Source: Novosphingobium guangzhouense
Lineage (GTDB): Bacteria; Pseudomonadota; Alphaproteobacteria; Sphingomonadales; Sphingomonadaceae
Direction of reading: 5' to 3'
NCBI RefSeq assembly: GCF_002896965.1
Contig: NZ_LYMM01000073.1
Location: forward strand, 1-64,000
DNA length: 64,000 bases
Both the position numbers and the translations under genes were made by a program. This document shows, one piece after another, positions 45,409 to 54,719 of the stretch (within the stretch, counting starts at the first letter, position 1; each line of letters starts with the position of its first letter). A model generated the notes under the pieces. It saw only the letters and a program-made list of their open reading frames with translations, had not been told where the DNA came from and searched no databases.

Positions 45409-45857
45409 GCCGGGCCGGCAAAGGCAGGGAAATCCACGCCCTCAACGCCGCATGGGGCTGGGCCGGGGTGCGGTTTGCCGAAATGGTCGCGCACAGCCTG
45501 ATGGGCCACATGCTGGTCACCGACGATACGGGCGCGTTCCACTACGTCGATCCCGATCTGGGCGAAGTCACCCGCCTTGGCACCGAAGCGGAGGCCAAGG
45601 CTTATCTGGCGCGCGACGAAACGCAGGCGATCTGGCGCGCCGATGCCCTTGTCGATGCGGCGGCAAAGCGGCTAGGGGCACCCGCATTGGGCGAGGTCTA
45701 CAGCCTCACCCCGCAGGCGCTCGTCGCCGGGGATTATGCTCACGAAAATCTGGTGCGGATCGATTTCGTCCGCCTCATCCAAATCACGGGTGATCTCGCC
45801 CGCCAGACGCGCGATCTTCCCGAAGGCGCGCTGGTAAACATCAAGGTAGTTGACTGA
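45405..45857 (+). CDS. DUF1851-like protein within the crt operon
   Basis: A 150-aa soluble protein starting at GTG (45405), overlapping the crtI stop. Segments GHMLVTDDTGAFHYVDPDLGEVTRLG, LGAPALGEVYSLTPQALVAG and ENLVRIDFVRLIQITGDLARQ resemble DUF1851, the C-terminal domain found in Tdi1-type immunity proteins and many orphan proteins. The family match is from memory and moderate. Its position between crtI and the LOG gene in an overlapping operon suggests a role tied to pigment synthesis or its regulation. No toxin gene is nearby. Confidence 0.7.
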   Translation: MSRAGKGREIHALNAAWGWAGVRFAEMVAHSLMGHMLVTDDTGAFHYVDPDLGEVTRLGTEAEAKAYLARDETQAIWRADALVDAAAKRLGAPALGEVYSLTPQALVAGDYAHENLVRIDFVRLIQITGDLARQTRDLPEGALVNIKVVD

Positions 45858-45858
45858 C

Positions 45859-46452
45859 ATGAAGCGTCTCGCCGTCTACTGCGGCTCCGCCACTCCCGCC
45901 GATCCCCGCTACGTCCAGCTGGCCGCAGACGTCGGCACCGCGCTGGCCACGCAGGGCATCGGCGTCGTCTATGGCGGCGGTCGCCTTGGCCTGATGGGTG
46001 CCGTCGCCGGTGCCGCACTGGCGGCGGGCGGCGAATGCATCGGCGTCATCCCCGAAGCGCTGACCGGCAAGGACGGCAAGGGCGGAGAAGTCGCCAACTA
46101 CGATTGCGAACTGACGATCGTGAAGACCATGCACGAACGCAAGGCAGCCTTCACCGAACTGTCCGACGGCTTCCTGGTCCTGCCCGGCGGCGTGGGCACC
46201 ATGGACGAACTGTGGGAGGCGGTAAGCTGGGCGCAGCTGGGCTATCACAACAAGCCGGTCGGCGTGCTCAACGCCTTCGGGTTCTACGATGGGCTGCTGG
46301 CCTTCAACCGCCACATGGCCGAAGTCGGCTTCGTGCGCCCGGCACATCAGGGCATCCTGCTGGCCGACACCGAACTGGCCCCGCTGCTCGACCGGATGCA
46401 CGCGCACCAGCCGATCGTGCCGATCGTCAACATGGACCCGAATACGCTGTGA
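45859..46452 (+). CDS. LOG-family (TIGR00730) nucleotide phosphoribohydrolase
   Basis: A 197-aa Rossmann-fold protein. KRLAVYCGSA at the N-terminus, GIGVVYGGGRLGLMG, MHERKAAF and LPGGVGTMDELWE carry the PGGxGTxxE active-site motif. LOG proteins release free bases from nucleoside monophosphates (cytokinin activation in plants, general nucleotide processing in bacteria). It starts one base after the previous stop and ends nine bases before the crtB start, within the carotenoid operon. Confidence 0.93.
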   Translation: MKRLAVYCGSATPADPRYVQLAADVGTALATQGIGVVYGGGRLGLMGAVAGAALAAGGECIGVIPEALTGKDGKGGEVANYDCELTIVKTMHERKAAFTELSDGFLVLPGGVGTMDELWEAVSWAQLGYHNKPVGVLNAFGFYDGLLAFNRHMAEVGFVRPAHQGILLADTELAPLLDRMHAHQPIVPIVNMDPNTL

Positions 46453-46461
46453 GCTTCACAG

Positions 46462-47445
46462 TTGGCGACTGAGAACCTTCTGGAGACCGTCGTGCGCGAG
46501 GGTGATCGCGCACGGCGATCCGCCCTCGTCGCCGAGGCGCATGAGTCCATCCGGCGCGGGTCGAAAAGCTTCGCCGCCGCCAGCCGCCTGTTCGATCGCG
46601 AAACCCGCGAACGCGTGTGGCTGCTCTACGCGTGGTGCCGCGCCTGCGACGATATCGCGGACGAGCAGGACCATGGAGGCATTTCCACGCCCGGCAAGCT
46701 CGATCCCGAATCGCGCCTTGCCACGATCCGCACCCTGACCGAACTGGCGATGGCCGGGGAGGCAACCGGGTCGCCCGCTTTCGATGCGCTGGGCCAGCTG
46801 ATGCGCGAAACGCCCGTCACCCCCGCCATGGTGGAGGACGTGCTGGCCGGTTTCGCGCTCGACGCCGCCGAATGGCGGCCGCGCACAGAAGCGGACATGC
46901 TGCGCTACTGCTACCACGTGGCAGGCGCGGTGGGGGTGATGATGGCCGCCGTGATGGGGGTTCCCGCCGACGACGAAGACACGCTCGACCGCGCCTGCGA
47001 CCTTGGCATCGCCTTCCAGCTTGCCAACATCGTGCGCGACGTTTGGGAAGATGACGCCAACGGGCGCTGCTATCTGCCGGTCGAATGGCTGGTGGAGGCC
47101 GACATCCCCCCCGGCGAAATCACCAAGCCCCACTATCGCCGTGCCCTTGTCCCCCAGGTCGCCCGTGCCTGCGCCCTGGCCCGCCAGTACGAAGCCTCAG
47201 CCCGCGTCGGCGCGGCGCGGCTGGCCTTCCGCCAGCGCTGGGCGGTGCTTTCGGCGGCCGGCATATACGGCGGCATCGCGCGCGAAGTGGAGCGGCTTGG
47301 CGCCCATGCCTGGGACCACCGCGCGCGGGTGAGCATGCCGCAAAAGCTGCGCCTGATCGCCTGTGCCTTCTTCGAGGCCCGGCGCGATCCCGCTCCTGCG
47401 CCGGTGCCTGAACGCTCCCGCCGCGAACTGGCAGCGCGCCTCTAA
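46462..47445 (+). CDS. crtB: Phytoene synthase
   Basis: A 327-aa squalene/phytoene synthase joining two geranylgeranyl diphosphates head to head. The two Mg-binding Asp-rich motifs are DDIAD (residues 63-67) and RDVWEDD (near 195). YAWCRACDD and QLANIVRDVWEDDANGRCYLP are diagnostic. The start is uncertain: TTG at 46462 gives the full frame, whereas GTG at 46492 has GGAG eight bases upstream and would shorten the protein by ten residues. Last pathway gene of the operon. Confidence 0.95.
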   Translation: MATENLLETVVREGDRARRSALVAEAHESIRRGSKSFAAASRLFDRETRERVWLLYAWCRACDDIADEQDHGGISTPGKLDPESRLATIRTLTELAMAGEATGSPAFDALGQLMRETPVTPAMVEDVLAGFALDAAEWRPRTEADMLRYCYHVAGAVGVMMAAVMGVPADDEDTLDRACDLGIAFQLANIVRDVWEDDANGRCYLPVEWLVEADIPPGEITKPHYRRALVPQVARACALARQYEASARVGAARLAFRQRWAVLSAAGIYGGIAREVERLGAHAWDHRARVSMPQKLRLIACAFFEARRDPAPAPVPERSRRELAARL

Positions 47446-47514
47446 GCAATATCCCGGAAACAAATCCGCAGAGCCCGGCGTTACTCCCGCACACATCTTT
47501 CGGGAGCAACATCC

Positions 47515-47661
47515 ATGCTATTCACCATCGCCGCCATTCTCGTCGTGCTCTGGCTGCTCGGGCTGGTGGTCTTCAAGGTTTCGGGCGCGCTGATCCACCT
47601 GCTGCTGGTGATCGCCATCGTCGTCGGCCTCGTGCAGCTGTTCCGCGGCCGCAGAGCCTAG
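47515..47661 (+). CDS. Lmo0937-type small membrane protein
   Basis: A 48-aa protein made of two hydrophobic segments (residues 1-20 and 25-42) split by FKVSGALIHLLL and ending FRGRRA. This matches the small lmo0937 family (DUF5670), common in Proteobacteria and Firmicutes and of unknown function, sometimes stress-induced. GGGAG lies nine bases before the ATG. It follows crtB by 69 bp. Confidence 0.8.
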   Translation: MLFTIAAILVVLWLLGLVVFKVSGALIHLLLVIAIVVGLVQLFRGRRA

Positions 47662-47720
47662 TTTAACCCCGGCCGCGTCGCTCCCGCCGTCATCAGTGCC
47701 TGAAACTCAGTGCCTGAATC

Positions 47721-48986
47721 TCAATGACTGACGGGCGGGGGCGCATTGCGGTAGAATTCGGGCGGGTTCAGACGGCGGAACAGCCGTCCCCGCTCGGAAT
47801 AGAGCACCAGCACCAGCGCGATGCCGCCGCACATTACCATGGCTGCCATGATCGGCCGCGCGGTGCCGTCGTAGGCCTGCCCGATCAGCGAACCCAGCGT
47901 CGCCCCCAGCACCATCCGCACGAACGCCATCACCGACGCCGCTGCCCCCGCGATCCGCGCGAAGGGCTGCAGCGAAATCGCCTGGAAGTTCGAACCGATG
48001 AAGCTGAGCATGCACATCGACAGCGTCATCAGCGGCAGGAAGGTCCACAGCCCCTCTCCCCGCATCGCCAGCGCCAGATGGATCGCGCCCAGCGCGATGT
48101 AGCCCAGCAGCGCTGCATGCGACACGCGCCGCGCGCCGAACCGCTCGACGATGCGGGCATTGGCGAAGTTGGTGCAGGCCATCACCAGCGCCATGCAGCC
48201 GAAGATCACCGGGAACATCGTGCCCGCCCCGAAATGTTCGCCCACGAGCTGCTGCGCGCTGTTGATGTAGCCGAACAGCGCGCCCTGCACGAAAGCCGCG
48301 CCCAGGAAGTAGCCGAAGGACGCGCGCTCCTTCAGCGCCAGCCCCATGTTCCCCGCGATCACGCCTAGGCGCACCGGCTGGCGGAAATCGGGGTGCAGCG
48401 TTTCGGGCAGGCGTACCCAGGCCCAGATGAACACGCAGGCCGCCAGCCCGCCCATGATCCCGAAGATCCAGCGCCACCCTGCAAACAGCAGCACCGTCTG
48501 CCCCAGCATCGGCGCGATCATCGGCACGACCATGAAAGTCATCGCGATCAGCGACTGGCTGCGCGCCATGCGATCGCCTTCGAACCGGTCGCGCAGGATC
48601 GTCATCGGCATGACGATCATCGCGGAAGTGACGAAGCCCATCACCCCGCGCGCGATCAGCAGCAGTTCGAAACTGGCCGAAACCGCACAGACCATGGACA
48701 GCAGCACGTAGGACGTGATCGCCGTCAGCACCACCGGACGACGCCCGAAACGGTCCGCCAGCGCCCCCGGAAACAGCGATCCCAGTCCCGAGCAGATCAG
48801 GAACACGCCGACAATCAGCTGCCGCTGGTTGGGGTCGGTCAGCCGCAGGTCCGTGCTGATCGCACCCAGCGCAGGCAGCATGACGTCGATCGCCAGCGCC
48901 TGAAGCGCCTGGAACGATGCCATCATGACGACGAATTCAAGCTCCCCCATAGGGAACTTGTCGGGACGGGGTGCGGGGGAAGTCAT
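47721..48986 (-). CDS. MFS transporter, Bcr/CflA drug-resistance type
   Basis: A 421-aa, 12-segment major facilitator. LAIDVMLPALGAISTDLRLTDPNQRQLIVGVFLICSG and GALADRFGRRPVVLTAI are typical of the Bcr/CflA DHA1 exporters. It likely exports toxic compounds; substrate unknown. The start is uncertain: ATG 48986 and 48998 lack strong Shine-Dalgarno sequences, and the frame stays open to 49079, where its CAT overlaps the dinB ATG. Confidence 0.9.
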   Translation of the reverse strand: MTSPAPRPDKFPMGELEFVVMMASFQALQALAIDVMLPALGAISTDLRLTDPNQRQLIVGVFLICSGLGSLFPGALADRFGRRPVVLTAITSYVLLSMVCAVSASFELLLIARGVMGFVTSAMIVMPMTILRDRFEGDRMARSQSLIAMTFMVVPMIAPMLGQTVLLFAGWRWIFGIMGGLAACVFIWAWVRLPETLHPDFRQPVRLGVIAGNMGLALKERASFGYFLGAAFVQGALFGYINSAQQLVGEHFGAGTMFPVIFGCMALVMACTNFANARIVERFGARRVSHAALLGYIALGAIHLALAMRGEGLWTFLPLMTLSMCMLSFIGSNFQAISLQPFARIAGAAASVMAFVRMVLGATLGSLIGQAYDGTARPIMAAMVMCGGIALVLVLYSERGRLFRRLNPPEFYRNAPPPVSH

Positions 48987-49077
48987 GCGCTTGCGCATGG
49001 CGCAGTTGCACGGGGTTGGCCAGCGAAAATCAGCTGGCCATGGCGCATTCCGCCGCATCCGGCCTATATGATGTTTC

Positions 49078-50205
49078 ATGTTTTCGCAGGACGATCAGCA
49101 CCCCGGATCGCGGGAGGACGAGGCCGACGGCCTGCGCAAGATCATCCACGTCGACATGGATGCCTTCTATGCCAGCGTCGAACAGCGCGACGATCCCTCG
49201 ATCCGCGGGCTGCCCGTTGCGGTGGGCGGATCTTCAGGGCGCGGCGTGGTGGCGGCGGCGAGTTATGAAGCGCGCAAGTTCGGTGTCCGCTCGGCCATGC
49301 CGTCCTCCCGTGCGGTGCGGCTGTGCCCCGATCTGGTGTTCCGCAAGCCCCGCTTCGAGGTGTACCGCGAAGTCAGCCAGCAGATCCGCGCGATCTTCCT
49401 CGACTATACGCCCCACGTCGAACCGCTGTCGCTCGACGAGGCGTACCTTGACGTTACCGCAGACCTCAAAGGCATCGGCTCTGCCACCCGCATTGCGCAG
49501 GAAATCCGCCGCCGGATCAAGGCCGACACGCAGCTGACCGCCAGCGCCGGGGTGTCCTACAACAAGTTCCTCGCCAAGCTGGCCAGCGACCAGAACAAGC
49601 CGGACGGCCTGTGCGTCATCCGCCCCGGCGAGGGGGCGCAGTTCGTGGCGGGGCTGCCGGTGCGGCGCTTTCACGGCGTCGGCCCGCGCGGGGCGGAGAA
49701 GATGGCGCGCCTTGGCATAGAGACGGGCGCCGATCTTGCGCGCAAGGATCTGGCCTTTCTGCGCGCCAACTTCGGCAGTTTCGCCGAATACCTGTTCCGT
49801 GCCGCACGCGGCGTGGACTTGCGCCAGGTCCGCGCCGACCGGCCGCGCAAGTCGGTGGGCGGCGAACGCACCTTCTTCGAGAACATCGACGATCCGGTGA
49901 CCTTGCGCGAAACGATGGACCACATCGTCGACGTGGTATGGGAACGCATCGAACGGTCCGGCGCGCGCGGGCGCACGGTGACGATGAAGCTGCGCTATGC
50001 CGATTTCCAGACCCTTACCCGCGCCCGCTCGCTCCACCATTTCGTGGCGGACAAGGCCGAATTCGCCGTGATCGGCCACGCGCTTCTGGAAGACCACCTG
50101 CCCCTGCCCCAGCCGATCCGCCTGATGGGCCTGACGCTTTCGGCGCTGGAGCAGCGCGAGGAGCACGCCCGCCCCGCAAAGGATGGCCAGTTGTCGCTGC
50201 TGTAA
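49078..50205 (+). CDS. dinB: DNA polymerase IV
   Basis: A 375-aa Y-family translesion polymerase. The palm begins HVDMDAFYASVEQRDDP (metal ligands Asp26, Asp28); SLDEAYLDVT holds the further carboxylates; GVSYNKFLAKLASDQNKPDG and the HhH region GVGPRGAEKMARLGI follow. The little-finger domain ends without a clear beta-clamp motif, although QLSLL at the extreme C-terminus fits a clamp-binding peptide. A stem-loop terminator follows. Confidence 0.96.
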   Translation: MFSQDDQHPGSREDEADGLRKIIHVDMDAFYASVEQRDDPSIRGLPVAVGGSSGRGVVAAASYEARKFGVRSAMPSSRAVRLCPDLVFRKPRFEVYREVSQQIRAIFLDYTPHVEPLSLDEAYLDVTADLKGIGSATRIAQEIRRRIKADTQLTASAGVSYNKFLAKLASDQNKPDGLCVIRPGEGAQFVAGLPVRRFHGVGPRGAEKMARLGIETGADLARKDLAFLRANFGSFAEYLFRAARGVDLRQVRADRPRKSVGGERTFFENIDDPVTLRETMDHIVDVVWERIERSGARGRTVTMKLRYADFQTLTRARSLHHFVADKAEFAVIGHALLEDHLPLPQPIRLMGLTLSALEQREEHARPAKDGQLSLL

Positions 50206-50218
50206 GGAGTAAAAATGG

Positions 50219-50248
50219 AAGGGCGGCTCCCGCGGGGGAGCCGCCCTT
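50219..50248 (+). terminator. Stem-loop after dinB
   Basis: A perfect 13-bp stem (50219-50231 with 50236-50248). A mini open frame with an ideal ribosome-binding site lies across it (see findings). Confidence 0.8.
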
Positions 50249-50304
50249 GACCGGGGACACACACCTGAAACGTGCAATGCGGCCGCAAGTTCCAGCCTTG
50301 CGCC

Positions 50305-51819
50305 TTATCTTCCCGCCGAAATTGCTTTCTGCCGGCGGCGCTGCACCGAACTGCCCAGCCCGATCGCCTCGCGGTACTTGGCCACGGTGCGCCGGGCGAG
50401 TTCGAAGCCCTTGCCCTTCAGCAGATCCACCAGCGCATCGTCGGAAAGGATCGCCTTGGGATCTTCGGCATCGATCAGTTGCCGGATCGCCGCCTTGACC
50501 GCTTCGGCCGAAGCCCCGCCCTCTCCATCGGCGGAGGCGACGCCGGAGCTGAAGAAGTATTTCAGTTCGTAAGTGCCGCGCGGGCAGTTGAGGAACTTGT
50601 TCGAGGTGACGCGGCTGACGGTCGATTCGTGCATGCCGATCGCTTCCGCCACCGCCCGCAGCGTCAGCGGGCGAAGGTGCGCAACGCCGTGGCGGAAGAA
50701 CCCGTCCTGCTGCTTCACAAGTTCTGCGGCAACCTTCAGGATCGTCTTCTGGCGCTGGTCCAGCGCCTTGATCAGCCAGTTCGCGTCGGCCAGCTTGTCA
50801 GACAGCCACGCGCGCGATGCCTTGTCGTCGCACTCGCCCTTGAGTTCGACGTAGTAGCCGCGATTGACGATCAGGCGCGGCAGCGTCGCCTGATTGAGCG
50901 CGATGGACCAGCCGCCGTCGGCGCCGGGCGTTACAAGGATATCGGGCGTCACCGCGCCGCTCGGCTCCCCGCCGAAACGCAGGCCGGGCTTGGGATCGTA
51001 GCCGCGCAGTTCGGCCAGCATATCGGCGAAATCCTCGTCATCCACCCCGCAGATGCGCTTGAGGCGGGCAAGGTCGCCGCGCGCCAGCAGATCGAGGTTG
51101 TCGATCAACTTCGCCATCAGCGGGTCATAGCGATCCGCCTCGCGCGCCTGCAGGGCGATGCATTCCGACAACGATCGCGCGCCCACGCCCGTCGGGTCGA
51201 GCGACTGGACGAGCGCCAGCGCCTCTTCCATCTCGCCGGGGCCCACGCCCAGATCGCCCGCCAGTTCGGCAAGCGGCACGGGCAGGTATCCCGCCTCGTC
51301 CAGCTGGCCGATGATGTAGCGCGCCACGCCCTCGGTAAACGGATCGCGCGATGCCGCACCGACCTGCGCCTCCAGATGTTCGGACAAGGTGCCGTCCAGC
51401 GCGGGGCGATCATCGATGCCGGGGCCGTCCTCGCCCCCGCCCGCAGCGGCCAGCCGCAAGTCCGCGCCCCATCCATCGTCGCGCACGGCGCCGTCGCCGG
51501 TATCGCGATCGCGATCGAGCGAGGAGGCATCGATATCCAGCGGCCGATCGTCCGCCCCGCGCCCCTCTCCGATCAGGCGGTCGACGCCGGAACTTTCCAG
51601 AGCCGTGGAGCGCGCTTGCGCAGGTGCCTCTACAGCCTCTGTCGCCGGGGCGGGGCCCTGAGCGCCTACATCGAGCAGCGGATTGCCGTCGAGCGCTTCG
51701 CCGATGAAGGTTTCGATCTCAAGATTGGACAGCGCCAGCAGCTTGATCGCCTGCTGAAGCTGCGGCGTCATCACCAGCGACTGGCTCTGCCTGAGATCCA
51801 GGCGTGGCCCCAGAGCCAT
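50305..51819 (-). CDS. rpoN: RNA polymerase sigma-54 factor
   Basis: A 504-aa sigma-54. The N-terminal activator-interacting region LRQSQSLVMTPQLQQAIKLLALSN is followed by an acidic linker, the core-binding domain and the C-terminal RpoN box ARRTVAKYREAIG. It directs transcription from -24/-12 promoters with enhancer-binding proteins. It is 26 bp downstream of lptB on the same strand, the common proteobacterial lptB-rpoN arrangement. No hpf or ptsN follows here. Confidence 0.97.
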   Translation of the reverse strand: MALGPRLDLRQSQSLVMTPQLQQAIKLLALSNLEIETFIGEALDGNPLLDVGAQGPAPATEAVEAPAQARSTALESSGVDRLIGEGRGADDRPLDIDASSLDRDRDTGDGAVRDDGWGADLRLAAAGGGEDGPGIDDRPALDGTLSEHLEAQVGAASRDPFTEGVARYIIGQLDEAGYLPVPLAELAGDLGVGPGEMEEALALVQSLDPTGVGARSLSECIALQAREADRYDPLMAKLIDNLDLLARGDLARLKRICGVDDEDFADMLAELRGYDPKPGLRFGGEPSGAVTPDILVTPGADGGWSIALNQATLPRLIVNRGYYVELKGECDDKASRAWLSDKLADANWLIKALDQRQKTILKVAAELVKQQDGFFRHGVAHLRPLTLRAVAEAIGMHESTVSRVTSNKFLNCPRGTYELKYFFSSGVASADGEGGASAEAVKAAIRQLIDAEDPKAILSDDALVDLLKGKGFELARRTVAKYREAIGLGSSVQRRRQKAISAGR

Positions 51820-51845
51820 GGATCAGCGCCCCGAGAAGGGCTGCC

Positions 51846-52631
51846 TCACAGCGTGAAGCCTTCACCCAGGTAGAGACGCCGCACGTTCTCGTCCGCCACC
51901 AGTGCTTCGGGGCTGCCTGCGAAGAGCACCTGCCCGCCGTAGATGATGCAGGCGCGGTCGACGATATCCAGCGTTTCACGCACGTTATGGTCGGTGATCA
52001 GCACCCCGATCCCGCGCGTTTTCAGGTCTTTGACCAGATGGCGGATGTCCGAGATCGACAGCGGATCGATGCCCGCGAACGGTTCGTCCAGCAGCATGAT
52101 CGAAGGCTTGGCCGCCAGCGCGCGGGCAATTTCACAACGCCGGCGTTCGCCGCCCGAAAGCGCCATCGCCGGGCTGGAGCGCAGCCGCGTAAGGCCGAAT
52201 TCGTCAAGCAGCCGATCCAGTTCCGCCTGCCGCAGATCGCGGTCCGGCTCATTCAGTTCAAGCACGGCGCCGATGTTCTGTTCCACCGTCAGGCCCCGGA
52301 AGATCGAGGTTTCCTGCGGCAGATAGCCAAGGCCAAGGATCGCGCGGCGGTACATCGGCAGGCGGGTAACGTCGACGCCGTCCATCAGGATGCGCCCCGA
52401 ATCCGGCCGGACCAGCCCCATGATCGAATAGAAGCACGTCGTCTTGCCCGCGCCGTTCGGGCCAAGCAGGCCCAGCACTTCGCCCTTGGCCACCGAAAGC
52501 GAGATATCGGTAAGCACCGCGCGCTTGTCGTAGCTTTTGGCGATGGAGATGACCTCAAGGCCGCCACGCTCCGCCAGAAGTTCGGAGTCGGTGGCTGCGG
52601 GGCCGTGATCCTGCTGAAGTTCTGCCGTCAT
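51846..52631 (-). CDS. lptB: LPS export ABC transporter ATP-binding protein
   Basis: A 261-aa ATPase that powers lipopolysaccharide extraction by LptB2FGC. Walker A GPNGAGKT (57-64), LPQETSIFRGLTVEQNI, signature ALSGGERRRCEIARAL and Walker B IMLLDEPFAGIDPLS are diagnostic of LptB. lptA and lptC, often upstream, are not adjacent here. The start ATG 52631 leaves a 25-residue N-terminal extension before the ABC core. Confidence 0.95.
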   Translation of the reverse strand: MTAELQQDHGPAATDSELLAERGGLEVISIAKSYDKRAVLTDISLSVAKGEVLGLLGPNGAGKTTCFYSIMGLVRPDSGRILMDGVDVTRLPMYRRAILGLGYLPQETSIFRGLTVEQNIGAVLELNEPDRDLRQAELDRLLDEFGLTRLRSSPAMALSGGERRRCEIARALAAKPSIMLLDEPFAGIDPLSISDIRHLVKDLKTRGIGVLITDHNVRETLDIVDRACIIYGGQVLFAGSPEALVADENVRRLYLGEGFTL

Positions 52632-52832
52632 TGCCGGGCACTTACCGCAGGCAGGCACACCCCCGCAAGACGGCATTTCCGCTTAGGCGACCCACTTGGC
52701 AGGTTTCGTGCATGACTCGCAGAAAATCGGGATACCCCGCCCTTCGCACTTGCGGAAAATGGAACTGAACTTGCCATGAACGTCTTTCAGTGATGTAGTC
52801 AGTGGATAAAGAGGACGAGGAGAATCGCCCTG

Positions 52833-53276
52833 ATGGACAGGATGACGGACCATGCAGCGCACCAGCCGGTGCGAGGTTCCAGTTCCCAGCCCGAGCCGTC
52901 GCACTCGGGATCCTACGCTGCGCCGGTGTCGGCATCGACGTCGGCCGCCAGCGACTGGCGCCGCAAGATGAGCGATCACATCGCCTACGCGCTGCTCGTC
53001 TACACCGCACTGCAGATCTTCGTGACGATCGGCGCGCTCAAGGCGCATGGCGGCTCTCTGCTGCCCTATTTCGCGCTGGTGATCCTCGTCGTCGCCATCA
53101 TCCCCGCCTGCCGCCGTTTCGAATCGCGCTGGAACCGGCTGACTGACGAACAGGCGCACGACCCCGCGCTTGCCCCCTATTACCGGCGGGACCGTCTGGC
53201 GCTGTGGCTGCTGGCGATCGGCCTGCCCTTTGCCCTCACCGCGCTGTTCAAGGGGCTGGCCCTGCTCTTCGCCTGA
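52833..53276 (+). CDS. Membrane protein of unknown function
   Basis: A 147-aa protein with a Ser/Pro-rich N-terminus (about 45 residues) and three hydrophobic segments (near 50-66, 75-91 and 122-146). A basic, charged loop CRRFESRWNRLTDEQAHD separates the second and third. No recognised family. GAGGAGA lies upstream; ATG at 52833 or 52842. It is divergent from lptB and upstream of pmbA. Confidence 0.75.
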   Translation: MDRMTDHAAHQPVRGSSSQPEPSHSGSYAAPVSASTSAASDWRRKMSDHIAYALLVYTALQIFVTIGALKAHGGSLLPYFALVILVVAIIPACRRFESRWNRLTDEQAHDPALAPYYRRDRLALWLLAIGLPFALTALFKGLALLFA

Positions 53277-53359
53277 ACGAAACTCCCGTTTGCCCTTCGC
53301 CACCGCCGCGACTAGGGCATGGCCGCAATATCGGCTTTTTATCGGGAGTTTTACAGGCC

Positions 53360-54706
53360 ATGCTCAGTCCGGATCAGGCAAGGGACCGCGCGCTTGACCT
53401 TGTGGAGCGCGCCCGACGCGCCGGGGCCGAAACCGCAGATGCGGTCTATGGCGCCAGTTCTTCCGAAGGCATCCAGGTCCGCCTCGGCAAGCTGGAGGAC
53501 GTGGAGCGGTCCGAGAGCGAGCATATCGCCCTGCGCGTGTTCGTGGGCAGGCGTTCGGCCAGCATCGGATCGTCCGACCTTACCCCCGCCGCGCTGGACG
53601 AACTGGCAGCCCGCGCCATCGACATGGCCCGCGCCGCGCCGGAAGACGCCTATGCCGGCCTTGCCCCCCAAGAACTGCTGACGCGCGGCCCCTGGCCCGA
53701 ACTTGACCTGATCGATGCGCACGAACCCAGCCCCGAAGCCCTGCGCGCCGCCGCGCTGGAGGCAGAGGACGCGGCGCGCGCCATCTCGGGCATCACCAAT
53801 TCGGACGGCGGAACCGCCAGCTTCGGGCAAGGCGTCTTCGCGCTTGCCACCAGCCACGGCTTTTCCGGCGCCTATGGATCGACCAGCCATTCGCTGAGCG
53901 CCTCGGTCGTCGGCGGCGAAGGATCTGACAAGCAGCGCGACAACGCCTGGCGCAGCGCCCACCACCACGCCGACCTGCCCTCGCCCGCCGAAATCGGCCG
54001 CCTTGCGGGGACACGCACCGTCGCCAAGCTCGGCTCGGGCAAGATGAAGAGCGGCGCCATGCCGGTAATCTTCGACCCGCGCGTGTCCAGTTCGCTGGTA
54101 GGCCACCTGCTGGGCGCAATCACCGGCAGCGCCATCGCCCGCCGCTCCAGCTTCCTGCTGGAAAAGCTGGGCGAGCAGATCTTCGCGCCCGGCATCGTCA
54201 TCGCCGACGATCCGCACACCCCGCGCGGCCTGAGATCGCGCCCGTTCGACGGCGAAGGGCTGGCCACTTCGGCCCGCAACATCGTGGAAGACGGCCGCCT
54301 GACCGGCTGGCTGCTCGATTCGGCCTCGGCCCGCCAACTGAACCTTGCGCCCACCGGCCATGCCGCCCGCAACGGCGGCGGCGCGCCCGGCGTCTCGACC
54401 GGCAACGTCCACCTTGCGGCAGGAACGCTTTCCCCCGCAGAACTGATGGCGGACGTGAAGGACGGGGTCTACGTGACCGAACTGATCGGCCAGGGCGTCA
54501 ACGGCGTCACCGGCGATTACAGCCGCGGCGCGGCGGGCTTCCGCATCGTCGATGGCCAACTGGCCGGCCCGGTGGCGGAGTTCACCGTGGCGGGCAACCT
54601 GCTGTCTATGTTCGCGCACCTGACGGCGGCCAACGACCTTGAATGGCACCGTGCGATCAACGTGCCGACCCTGCGCATCGATGGAATGACCATCGCCGGG
54701 GATTGA
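53360..54706 (+). CDS. pmbA: TldD/PmbA-family metalloprotease subunit
   Basis: A 448-aa protein of the TldD/TldE family. TldD-TldE is a cytosolic protease that trims modified peptides such as microcin B17 and CcdA. The features fit the TldE (PmbA) partner: no HExxH-type site, but VIFDPRVSSSLVGHLLGAITGSAIARRSSFL and a C-terminal YSRGAAGFRIVDGQLAGPVAEFTVAGNLLSMF. The partner tldD is not in the window. Confidence 0.93.
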   Translation: MLSPDQARDRALDLVERARRAGAETADAVYGASSSEGIQVRLGKLEDVERSESEHIALRVFVGRRSASIGSSDLTPAALDELAARAIDMARAAPEDAYAGLAPQELLTRGPWPELDLIDAHEPSPEALRAAALEAEDAARAISGITNSDGGTASFGQGVFALATSHGFSGAYGSTSHSLSASVVGGEGSDKQRDNAWRSAHHHADLPSPAEIGRLAGTRTVAKLGSGKMKSGAMPVIFDPRVSSSLVGHLLGAITGSAIARRSSFLLEKLGEQIFAPGIVIADDPHTPRGLRSRPFDGEGLATSARNIVEDGRLTGWLLDSASARQLNLAPTGHAARNGGGAPGVSTGNVHLAAGTLSPAELMADVKDGVYVTELIGQGVNGVTGDYSRGAAGFRIVDGQLAGPVAEFTVAGNLLSMFAHLTAANDLEWHRAINVPTLRIDGMTIAGD

Positions 54707-54719
54707 GTTCGCGCTACCA

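Noticed and set aside
45405-45857. Toxin-immunity system based on the DUF1851 resemblance
   Set aside because: No effector, VgrG, PAAR or secretion gene is nearby; the operon context is carotenoid synthesis.
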